Shown here: positions 7,643 through 17,277 of the stretch, one piece after another
How positions within the stretch are numbered: the stretch's first letter is position 1
How the letters are laid out: the number at the start of each line of letters is the position of its first letter
DNA from: Pleurotus djamor
Taxonomy: Eukaryota > Basidiomycota > Agaricomycetes > Agaricales > Pleurotaceae
DNA: 20,378 bases
Direction: 5' to 3'
NCBI GenBank assembly: GCA_029747585.1
Contig: JAPEVF010000571.1
Coordinates: 1 to 20,378 of the forward strand
Made by a program: the position numbers and the translations under genes
Notes under the pieces: generated by a model
The model's input: the letters and a program-made list of their open reading frames with translations, nothing else
The model's database searches: none
Told to the model about the DNA's origin: nothing

Positions 7643-10600
7643 ATGTCTTCGCGACCTGGGCAACCATTGACCGTTCAAGCGAACGTTTTTGAAATAACAA
7701 GGTAGCTATTCCGGCCAGCTCTCAGTAGGCATGCTCTCAAAATTGCACAGACTACCTACAAAGGCTTACTACCAGTATGCTGGTGAGCAGTCATCACTGT
7801 TTATCGTGATTGAGCATTGCTTCTGACCGTTTCTCTTCTAGTCGGTAAGTCTGCTTTATAACTTGTCAACGGCGTGAACGGACCTGGAATCTCTGGCTGT
7901 GTTGCAGCGTTCGAACCTGAGCAGAAAATACGAAAGCGAAGGCAAGAGATCATCCACGAACTGCAAGTTAAGTACCCTAAATACTTCAACCCACGCTTCG
8001 CCTATGATGGAGATGCTATTCTCTTTGCATCGCGTGTCCTTGACTTTGATGGTCAAAGCGATGCAAACTCGGTGAGTTCGTTGCGTCCATGTCGTTCTAT
8101 GACTTGAAGAACCTGGACGGATGTCTTAGCTCCCGGTCCGCTTTGGCCCCAATCCTTTAGCCAGACCCACTGTTCATGTTTCCCTGACTCGAACCAGCGC
8201 CAAGCCCATTAAACCCATGTGTGCATTCCAATCCTCGCCGTCTTCGCCGTCCTGACAATCTCCCACCTCCCCGCAGTGCTTTAAACTCGTTGATCCGGTC
8301 TCAAGGAGGCCCAGAACTGCTAGAGCAGTCGACGCCCGCGATTAACCTGCTACAACTCATAATACGGCAAGGTCAGAACTGGTAAGCCTTTTGAATATGC
8401 TTCTCTTCTATCAAGTCTTCTCAATGATTCCCCGTTTGGGTTGCTAGGACGAGTTTCCCCCGCAACGCCAAGGCATACTTTGTCGAGGCTGGTTCGGAAT
8501 CGATCAACGGCCAGTTCGAGCTCTGGAGAGGGTTCTTTCAGTAAGTCGCCATGACGAAAATTGACGTACTGGCATTTTAATAAACGCGTGCAGATCTGTG
8601 CGACCTTCGATCGGCAGAATGCTTGTAAACGTCGACATTACAATGGCTGCGATGTAAGTGCTTCAATTGGACATCGTTTCTTTCTCTTGGTTATACATTC
8701 ATCCAAGGTACCAGCGGGGTCCTGTCATTAACATCGCCATGAGAGTGCTTGGCGTCAGGAATATGCGAGACCTTTACGTCGATCGCAACACGTCGGAATT
8801 CAGGAAATTGGAAAAATTCTTCAAGAATCTCCGAGTCACATTTAACTCGCCTGGAATGCGGAGAATGAGAACTAAACGCGTATTAGGACTCGAGCCGCGT
8901 GCGGGGCACTTTGAATTCGAAGAAAATGGCAAACATACCACTGTCGCTGTGAGTCCTCTCATTTCGCCTTGGGTTCCTTTCTCGTACATAAGNTTTTTTT
9001 TGGCAGGATTACTTCAGGTCCAAGTCCACAGATCAAGCGAATCCGACGATCAAATTTCCCCAATGTTTCGGAATTGTTGTATCGATCAGAGGCGGGAACA
9101 AGGGGGTAGTACCAGCCGAGATGTGTGAAGTTGTCGAGGGCCAGCTGTATCGAGGCAAATTACCTGAGGATGTTCTGTCCAATGCCATCCAAACATTCGC
9201 AAAGATGAGACCCGATCGTCGCCTTCGAGCGATACAGGACGGCAACGTTGATGGTCACAGTTTGGAAAGTCCTGTGAGTGCATTTTTTCCCGCTATATCG
9301 GTGACCTCTATGAGTGACCCGTCGGGATTTAGGCTCAACAGTATAAAACCAATGATATCATCACCGATGCTGGCATGCAAATTAGCCGTGAACCTCTCAA
9401 GGTCGACGGTCGTGTCCTCGATGCCACCCAAGTCGTCTATGGTGGTAGAGATCAAAGCACAATAGCGAGNTTTTTTTTTTCTTACTTGGTGTCCTCGTTC
9501 GTCCTGATCCTTGCTTCCTTATAGAGACCTCGTGATGGTTCATGGAACCTTCTTGGAAAGCAGTTCTATCAAGCCGCCACTGTACACGTCTGGGCCTTCA
9601 TAAACTTCATAGATGGTCTTGACCACAACCAGGTTATTCGTCCTTTCGCCAAACAGCTTGCAGCAAGCTGTATCTCTCATGGTCAGCAGTAGTTCTCTCT
9701 ATGATTTCCCGTCACGGCTGACCTGCATTCTCATTGCTGCCTAGGCATGGGTCTGTAGCACTGGCTCCCTTGTTCTTTCGAGAAACTCAGTCATCTCCCA
9801 GTCGTTCCAGAACCCTTTGGCTACAGAAATGGGCATCCAATTAATTTTGAAAACGTCAGTCCTCCCTTTTCGCAATGTTGAACGGTCATAAATATTGACC
9901 TTGACCTCTCTCCAATACTGTTTTAGATATTGAACAACACTGTCAATGAGATGCACGCTTACTTCAATCGAATACGTCGCTACCCCGATCGTGTCCTTTT
10001 CATCATTCTTCTCCCTCAGAATGCTGCCACAACCAGAGCGGGAGTCAAGTTCTGGGGCGACGTGCAAAATGGTATGACATCTGGGAACTCTAGTGTCTTC
10101 GATTCTCATTGGTTTATATAGGTATCAGTACTCAGTGTGTTCGCGAAAGCAAGATCGTCGACAGGAGAGGGCGTCCTGTTTTCAAAGATCAGTATTGTAA
10201 CAATCTTGCTCTGAAGTACGCGTTGCGTTTCTTTCTTGTTTCAGCAAGTAACAGGTTCAACAGGATCAATGCACGCCTTGGCGGGATAAATTCAATCCCC
10301 AAGTCCGACTGTATGGAATTCCTGAAGGAGAAGCCATTCATTATCATGGGTGCGTTAGCTGGACTCTGTATCTTCGGACACATACCCAACCCACCTTTAG
10401 GCGCTGATGTTAGTCACCCTGGACCCGGAGTGATGGACAGACCCTCTATCGCAAGCCTTGTCTTTTCTGTTGATCGCCATGGTACGCAATATAGAAGCGT
10501 TTCGCAGATGCAGCCCCCTCGTGTAGAGGCGATACACCACCTGGAGAGAATGGTAGAGGTGAGAGCTTCTCAATCAGGTTCAACAGCTCGGAAGTGATTT

Positions 10601-11666
10601 GTTAGATGGCCCTTACCACTTTTCGGGATTTGAACCTACCTCCTCCTGTCAATGTTTGTGAGGTCTCTGTCCTTCTCAAATGAATACTGATTCCCCGTTA
10701 GATTGTGTTCTATCGAGATGGGCTCTCTGAAGGCGAATACCGAGCAGTCGCCCAAAGCGAGATTGAGGCTATCAAGGGTAAGTCAACGGTCATCTAGATA
10801 GAGTTTCACTTGCTGAAGTCCACGAAGTTGGCGTACGGCAGGCTTTTGACAAAACCAAATGCCAAAACCCCCTCCCAAAGCTTACCTTCATCGTTGTTGG
10901 GAAAAGGTCAAATCTGATGTATCCTACTCCTCCTCGTTTATCTTCCTTACCTCACGGTCTAGACATCACATTCGCTTCTTTCCCCATCCATCGTTGGTCC
11001 CTTCACTGTGTTCCTCCCACTTCATCCACTAACTTTTGCTACTTGTTATAGCCATGCAGACAGGAGTGGTAATTGCCCACCTGGCTTCGTGGCTGACACG
11101 GGCCTGCAGAGTCCATTTGCCAGGGACTTTTACTTGCAAAGTCATGGTGGGCTCATTGGGAGTATGCCCTTGTTCTCCAACTTCTGGTCGTGATCATCCC
11201 TTACTATTGACCTTATAGCCAGCCGCCCCGCGCACTACATTGTGATTCTTGACGAAGTTTTTCAATCGATGGATGAGTGAGTGTTGACTTTTTCTTCTTG
11301 ATTTCGAGACAGCAAGATTCACAATGAGAATCACAAGTATTCAATCCCTTTCATTCGCGCTTTGCCATGCGTACTGTAAAGCAACTCGATCGGTGTCTAT
11401 TCCCGCTCCCGTTTACTGTGAGTCTGTACAGACTTACATAGCATGCTTGCGCTGACGAGACATTAGATGCTGATGTCAGTTATCTTCCTGAAGGTTGAGA
11501 GGAATCGTCTCACTGACCTACGCCATAGCTTGTTTGCTCACGAGCGGTATTTTACCTTGCTTCTTCTGCTGGAGCTTCCACCGCTGGGAGTGAGGAGTTT
11601 GACCTTGCCGACTGGAGTTATGGGCAGATCCATGAAATTGCTCATCGCTCAATGTTCTACATATAG
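7643..11666 (+). CDS. Argonaute (ArgoN-PAZ-MID-PIWI), slicer tetrad intact, one in-frame TAG
   Basis: Argonautes bind small guide RNAs and silence matching transcripts. Twenty-six exons join in phase: 7643-7701, 7751-7782, 7842-7844, 7908-8071, 8130-8218, 8277-8381, 8448-8540, 8594-8653, 8708-8948, 9007-9273, 9333-9469, 9527-9681, 9745-9854, 9927-10071, 10122-10215, 10264-10349, 10401-10558, 10606-10653, 10702-10777, 10828-10906, 10963-10992, 11052-11161, 11219-11276, 11338-11417, 11467-11474 and 11529-11666. They give 875 codons with the stop. The N domain covers about residues 1-190, PAZ about 205-340 (VPAEMCEVVEGQLY at 317-330), MID about 470-610 with guide-pocket candidates K546, Q558 and K585, and PIWI about 606 to the end. 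The catalytic tetrad is D616 (GADVSHP), E656, D688 (YRDGLSEG) and D829 (YYADLV), spaced as in active eukaryotic Argonautes. Codon 473 (9756-9758) is TAG within an otherwise continuous frame. The acceptors at 9526 and 10827 were chosen for frame and homology; 10818 is an in-frame alternative to 10827. Ns at 8992 and 9470 lie in introns. Confidence 0.93.
7842..7844 (+). other. 3-nt micro-exon (TCG) of the Argonaute gene
   Basis: The trinucleotide is bounded by ctcttctag upstream and gtaagt downstream, both excellent splice signals, with introns of 59 and 63 nt on either side. Including it turns YQYA-AFEP into YQYAVAFEP. That matches the Argonaute N-domain consensus Y-x-Y-x-V-x-[FI]-x-P. Skipping it keeps the frame but loses one residue of the motif. 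Confidence 0.6.
11467..11474 (+). other. 8-nt micro-exon carrying the fourth catalytic residue of the Argonaute
   Basis: The exon ATGCTGAT lies between a CATTAG acceptor and a GTCAGT donor. Joined to the last base of the previous exon, it supplies the end of Tyr827, then Ala828 and Asp829. Asp829 aligns with the fourth metal-binding residue of the PIWI active site (His807 in human AGO2, Asp in several fungal Argonautes). Without the exon the YYADLVCSRA motif is lost and the frame breaks. Confidence 0.8.
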
Positions 11667-11872
11667 ACACTATGTGCCCGACGTTATTATCCAAGTTGAA
11701 TCAATGAGGCTTTTTGCGTGTATGCTCAGTTCCGTACCTTCCAACTTCAACAGACACCGCGGCCCCTGCGACCTAAACTCAAACCAGGATCCGGTGCCAT
11801 GCCCAAATCATGAATGTTCTCAGGCTGAGGCTGGCACAGTGACGGGCTCACTGTACAACTATTTGGCGCCAA

Positions 11873-11891
11873 AAAGGTGCTTTGCACCTTT
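11873..11891. repeat. Perfect 8-bp hairpin after the Argonaute gene
   Basis: AAAGGTGC-TTT-GCACCTTT is an exact inverted repeat with a 3-nt loop, about 207 bp past the Argonaute stop codon. It could form in a long 3' UTR. Function is unknown, and it may be coincidental. Confidence 0.4.
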
Positions 11892-13442
11892 CGGTCTTTC
11901 TCTCAGGATCGCATGAAGATGGTGGTCGAGCCACATCCCACAATCATTGATCATGGCGTCCTCGGCTTATATATTGTTTCTACCCCTCCTTGCGCAGCCA
12001 AGCACCCAACGGCAATTCGGACGCGACCTCAGCCTCCCTATCAGACACAAGCCCCAAAACGAAACAAAACGAAACAAACGTACTGAAATACGGTATCACT
12101 TATTCTCAATTCCGCCGTAACTAAGTCAACATCAATGATTCCTTCAGAACACGGTGGCACACTTGCTAAGACTTGCTACTATCAGTGGACAGCTCGGGAG
12201 TTTACATCATTTGGTCTTATCTCCCATCAACTACACACAGCTAAACCGCTGCAACGTCACTACAAGCTAGCCTCCGTCCTGGTCTATCCCAGCGTTAATC
12301 ATTACCTTCCCCGTTAGCCCCACTCACACAGCTTGTACTCGTACTTTATGTCAACCAAACGGAGACTATGAGACATCTCGACTGACTCTACTTCTTCGAA
12401 TTCAATATCATACGCACTGCTGGACTACATTCTCTGACTAGGAATTCGGGCTCTTCTAGAGTGCCACAGGAGCTCGCTATGTCGGGGTTGAACTCACGAA
12501 GGTTCCATTCCTCCGCCGTTTACCATTTACCGGGCAAACTAAGAAGGTTCATGAAAACACGGCACCTTTCGTGAGTATCGGATAGTCCAATGACGGTAAC
12601 CTCGAGCAAGCGAACCGATGGAAGCCGTGTAGGTTCTGGGTCCATAGAATTCCCGAGTAAAGTTGCGTGCAGACGAGTACGTACGATCCATGCAGCTGTA
12701 AGTCGATATAGGCATGGTATCACCCAGCGGGCGTAGTCACCGCGAGGGTCGCGAAGGAAGCCCACCCTCCATCCCGCCGCTTAAGCGGGCTGACCCTAAG
12801 TACTAGCCCGTCCGCACATCCAGTTGCTACCCAAGAACGAAAAAAAACAGAAAAATAATGATGGTCATCTTCTTGCGTCCTGCGAATCATATCCCATCAC
12901 GCTTCCCCCCATCACGCCATCAGCGATAGCACCACGGGTCCTGATTCTTGATTTCCTGGATAGATCGAAGCATACCTTAGTTGTACCTGAGCTAGTGCGG
13001 GCCTAGGAACATTGGGAAATTTTATTCTGAGGTGACGTTTTTGAAGGATCGTTACCGGCGACGTTACGCGTTACGTCACTGCTGAAGAGTGTAGGGGAGC
13101 NGGGCGGGCCCACTAGGCTGGGATCGTGGCCCCACCACAACCCTAGTGTCGATGGCTTAGGAACGGCGATACTGACGACACCAGGCTACGTGAACGCCAG
13201 CGCCGGGAATGGTCTAAGGATGGCCCGAGCATAAGCAACAGAGAAAAACCCAAGTAAAATTCAAATTACTCGGTACCTGGACGACAATGTGATGCAGAAG
13301 TGGCGCAACATGTGAACGGTACCAGTGACACCACAGGAGTAATTGTATCACAATATTGTGATTGCGTATAGATGTCCGGTACGAAAAAAGTCGGAGAGTT
13401 TGGCCTATTTTTGTTCGCAGCCGCCCAACATTGATGTGTGAT

Positions 13443-13460
13443 GTCGCGAGGGCTCGCGAC
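13443..13460. repeat. Near-palindrome GTCGCGAG-GG-CTCGCGAC
   Basis: Two exact 8-bp arms are separated by 2 nt, in the gene-poor region. It could be a protein-binding site or a cruciform seed. No gene context supports a specific role. Confidence 0.35.
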
Positions 13461-15665
13461 AACCCCGAGACGAGACCAAGACGAGACTCAAGATAAGAGG
13501 TTATTAGTGTCATTGCGCCCGCACGCGCAATACCTCGGAATCTTGCCGCTCTTGACAGAGGATGCGTAAACGGTAGAGCAGAGTATCAGCAAGTCATGCA
13601 TAAGCATAACTAGGCGAACTGATACGTGATACGCCTTTCGATAACCAGCTCATAACCTCGGAGTTTCCGAACGACGAGGTCCCGTGGGTGTAGAGTATTT
13701 CCTGAGGTGGGGCGGACATAATGAATGGTGATGCTCTTATTTCGGAATTACGGGCACCGGAAGCGGAAGGGGGATGGATCATGTATCATGGATGGTGTCG
13801 TTGCATGTACGGATATTGAGGGTCGCCAAGGAGAAGGGAGAGTAGGGACGTCAATAGTTCAGAAGGATGCACATTGAATATTGAATGGTCAACGGAGGAG
13901 CAAGGGTAGCCTAGATCATGCCCGCGACGTGGAACGAACGGTGAGGAATAGACTCCCAACGCAGATAATGAATTCGCAAAGGGATTGAGTAGCCCTTAAG
14001 AGATAAGAATAGCGCGATAGGTCGTGGGGAGAGGAGGACAGGAACGTGTGGATCCTGGATATCGTACACATGTCCACCGCCACGCTCAAGGCTAAGATCC
14101 AAGTCCTGAGCTTCTCGAAAGGTTGAGACGTGGTCGAAATCGAGAGGTCTGGGGAGCATTCGACAAACATGCGATATGCGACGATGATGATGCGAGAGGG
14201 AACAAGAACCACGTCTATATCTTCCGTCCCGACGTTATAGCATCGGTGCCTTCTTGTTCAAACCACGCGAGCAAGGGCTCTATATTCGATTCGAGGCATT
14301 TCTCCAGCAGGGGAACGTGAAGTCGCCGAGGATGCCCCGTCACTTTCAAGCATCATCTTGGCCTGGCTCTCTTACCCCGCACGGCGTTTTCAATTTTGGT
14401 TTTGCGCCATGGACACGGGGTGTACTATCATATCAGGAGGGTTGACGGTTGACGATGGCATTGACGGGGTGCAGGTGGCTGGATGCTGAATGGGTAATAA
14501 TGCAGATGCATCATGCACCACACTAGACACCAGGAGGCTGTATATGCGGAAACGGGATACAAATGATTCATTGAAAAGGGCGCTGGAAACCCCGATCGCG
14601 GAGGTGACATGGGCTTCGCACATGAAGCGTGATAATGACACGCCTGAGGGCTGATGTCAAGGCGGGATCCGTTTCTGATATGCTCGAAGGAAGGGTAGTA
14701 GGTGTATGTTGATGCATGATGTCGATGGGTAGCGCAAAACTCCAAGAAGGTTCTAGTTTCGTTTCGGGTGTGTGGGTGTCACCATCATCGATTGTGCACT
14801 CATGATTCGATTGTCTATGAATGGAAGAAAGACTACTCACTCTCCTTCTGGTTCCGGTTCTGGTATATCAGCGTTAGGTTAGAGCTGATCATGAGCGACA
14901 ACTGTGACGGCAACGCCGGAATGGCGTTGATACCGCAATTGTGAATGAATTTCGGCAAAAGAAACGAAACATGGCATAAACGCGGCGATGAGAAAGTGTG
15001 CCAGATGGGAGCGATATAGCCGAGGGAAGAGCGCGCTTATGGGCCAAGAATACTTGAGGATCCTAGGAACTGAAAGGAAGCGTAATTCCGAAAGAAGACG
15101 TNAAAAAAAGAAACACAAGACCTTAGTTGGACTGTCGGGGGTGATGGGGATTGGAACACGATTCAGCTTTGGTGAAGGCGCAGGGGGTCCGGAACTGCAT
15201 TAATGGCCAGACAAGTTCAGAGGCAGGGACCATGGTAACGTTAAGCTGTCAGTCTTTCGTCGGACATTCCTCTGGACTCGATGCAAGGGTGTAGTCCGTC
15301 GATAGAATACACCGGAACGTAAGCTTGGACCGCGAAAATGATGCATGTAATGTCTGTCTACCGATCAACCGAATTGTGAATGGTTTGACCAGTTGCGACC
15401 AAGGACCCTGGACTGAAGGATAACAGACATAGCGAAGCCACGAGAGATGAGGGAATAATGAGCTGTTTGCTTTGAGGATACGAAAGGTCGGATTGGCGGA
15501 TGTCCCGTGGATCCCTCAGACTTGCAGGTGTGAGTGATTCACATCGCCTCACCCAAAGGTTCGGAAGAATAAAACGAGATATACACGTCTCACATTGAGG
15601 AGCCGAGAATTAGGAAGACATTTAGGCATGAGCATGTGGACATGTCCTGTCCGTGGGCACTGGTA

Positions 15666-16105
15666 TTAGAAACCTTTACTCCGTAACCACTCCACAACCT
15701 CCCTCTTGAAGAGACCACCGGTAAAAACGATGTGTCGCTGGTGGGCAATGTCCACACGAACGTGGGGCGACAACGACAAGTCGGATGCAAGGTCGTTTAC
15801 CAGTGCCTAAAATGATGATTGTTTAGAAAAAGCTGCTTTTCGTTTCATAAATGATTGTAACACGGTTGGCTGACCTTGACATCGCCATGGACGTTGCGAA
15901 TGAGTGTTTGATGGCGTGTTCCAGCGTTGCGAATGTCGGTGTATACGGGTAATGAGCCCCTCGAATTGCGCGACACGAGGTACGGGTGATTGTGTCCGGG
16001 TGTTGTCGCGGCTGTGGAGGACGCCGTGGCGGAGAGACTGCGGGCACAGGAGCGTGCAGTAGCAGAAAATAGAAGCCTGCGAGACGGTGCCAGTGATTGC
16101 AGCAT
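15666..16105 (-). CDS. Mitochondrial large-subunit ribosomal protein mL49 (IMG2 family)
   Basis: Two exons (16105-15875 and 15806-15666) separated by a 68-nt GT-AG intron encode 123 residues. The first 35 or so residues are rich in Arg, Ser and Ala with no acidic residue, as expected of a mitochondrial targeting presequence. The family core follows: PYLVSRNSRGSLPVYTDIRN, then GTRHQTLIRNVHGDVK, and after the intron an acidic helix, HIVFTGGLFKREVVEWL and a short basic end. mL49 is a component of the mitochondrial 54S/39S large subunit. Length and motif order fit the family. The gene diverges from the Ser-rich gene at 16358, leaving a 252-bp shared upstream region. Confidence 0.93.
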
Positions 16106-16357
16106 GGCGCTTTTGACTGTGACTGACTGAACTGACTGACGGAGTGCTGAGCGTTAGTAACCAAGGATGGGAAAACCAAAAAAAATCGGAGAAATTCACG
16201 AGTATTGCCTAATCCGGACATCCTCCATGATATATCTCAGATCGCATCGGGCAGGTAGTACCTCACACCCCCAAGGTCGATTTAGCAGATATATAAAAGG
16301 TCGCCGGCTCCCCTTGCCTTCGCACTTTCCTTCCTTCCCCCCCCGTCACCACACACA
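16106..16357. promoter_or_regulatory. Divergent promoter between mL49 and the Ser-rich gene
   Basis: This 252-bp region has a clear TATA box, TATATAAAAG at 16290-16299, facing right and about 59-68 nt before the ATG at 16358. A pyrimidine-rich tract (ccttccttcccccccc) precedes the start codon. On the mL49 side, a gactgactgaactgactgac direct repeat lies at 16121-16140, immediately upstream of the mL49 ATG. Confidence 0.55.
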
Positions 16358-17277
16358 ATGAATTACTCGCCGTCCTCGCCGTCTGGAACGTCCTGCTCAA
16401 CATCAACAACGCCCTCCTCAATGTCCTCCGCGTCCTCCTCAGACTCCCTCCTCACTCCATCACCGTCACCCATANCTTTTGGACTCCCTCAGTCTTTCCC
16501 CTCCGCCCCCGCCTCCAAATCATCTTGTCACCGTCTGCAACGCTCCTCTCGCAGCTCCCATCCCCCTCCCATACCATTCCCCGACATTCTTGCAATTCGA
16601 CCTTCCCGACGACGACGCAGACCTTTCAAAGCCACCTTACACACGGAGATCTTCTGTGTCTTCCCCCTCTTCGTCTCCACAAACGGGCAAACGCAAGCGT
16701 CTTGACCGCGAAGCTGATTCNATTTTGACACCACTATCAATGACAACGTCATTGGCTCAGCGTCTGGATTCAATGCTTTTGATGCCTCCCCAGCCACCGT
16801 CAGCTTCACATGCATTTGANNNGNNNGNCAAGTGGTGCACCGGCAGCCAAGCGGAGGCGTTCTTTCCCCGCCCCATTCTGGCAGCCTACGTCCAGTGCCA
16901 CTGGCCCCATGTCCCTTAACCCACCCTTCCATGCTGGCGCCAAATCCAACAGTAGCACACAATCCATGCTNNGCGCCACTCATCACCACCAACAGCAACG
17001 GGCCTTGCGTCACGCCATATCCTATTCCCATTCATTGCATCACAAATACGCCGTTCCCTCGCGGCGGCTACCCGAGATCCCCAACAATGCAACTACTTCA
17101 TATTCACGTAATACTNCTTCTTCNTTCCTTTTCCCGTTCCCATCGAATCAACCTCTTCCACCTCAGTCGCTTCATCAGTCGTGCAGCACGACGGCGTTTG
17201 ACAATCAAATCGGCCTTGGGAACNTGGGCATGAACGATTTCGATCATCCTCATTCATATCCGTATCATCTCCGGTGA
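16358..17277 (+). CDS. Ser/Pro-rich probable nuclear protein; frame broken at N positions
   Basis: The ATG at 16358 follows a TATA box and pyrimidine tract. It starts a very Ser/Thr/Pro-rich protein (MNYSPSSPSGTSCSTSTTPS). The frame must shift near the N at 16475 to continue as SLSLSPPPPPPNHL and again at the N cluster 16820-16829 to continue as SGAPAAKRRRSFPAPFW, ending in TGA at 17275-17277. Joined this way it is about 305 residues with no stop. The shifts fall at or next to Ns, so they are most likely assembly indels. Two basic clusters, KRKR (about 16689-16700) and AKRRR (about 16846-16860), look like nuclear localisation signals. Between them is LTPLSMTTSLAQRLDSMLLM, a possible short helix. 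The C-terminal part is His/Gln- and Ser/Pro-rich and ends DFDHPHSYPYHLR. No DNA-binding or enzymatic domain was recognised; a regulatory role is only a guess from composition. Confidence 0.6.

Larger units (their letters stand above)
11667..15665. other. About 4 kb without a supportable gene
   Basis: The first few hundred bases are probably the Argonaute 3' UTR. They include a perfect hairpin at 11873-11891 and a short duplication of aacgaaacaa near 12057-12078. Beyond that I found only short open frames on both strands with no recognisable motif, a few palindromes (12777-12788, 13443-13460), a repeated TTGACGG motif near 14441-14466 and Ns at 13101 and 15102. The minus-strand frame at 13916-14212 contains a hydrophobic stretch (LRTWILALSVAVDMCT) that may be a relic of a membrane protein, but no exon set could be built around it. 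No transposase, reverse transcriptase, long terminal repeat or terminal inverted repeat was recognised. Confidence 0.4.

Noticed and set aside
13594..13782. Short minus-strand frame considered as a mating pheromone precursor
   Set aside because: It lacks a C-terminal CaaX motif, and no pheromone receptor is nearby.
13916..14212. Minus-strand hydrophobic frame with LRTWILALSVAVDMCT, suggestive of an Agaricomycete membrane protein
   Set aside because: Upstream and downstream helices with proper exon borders could not be found. At best it is a relic.
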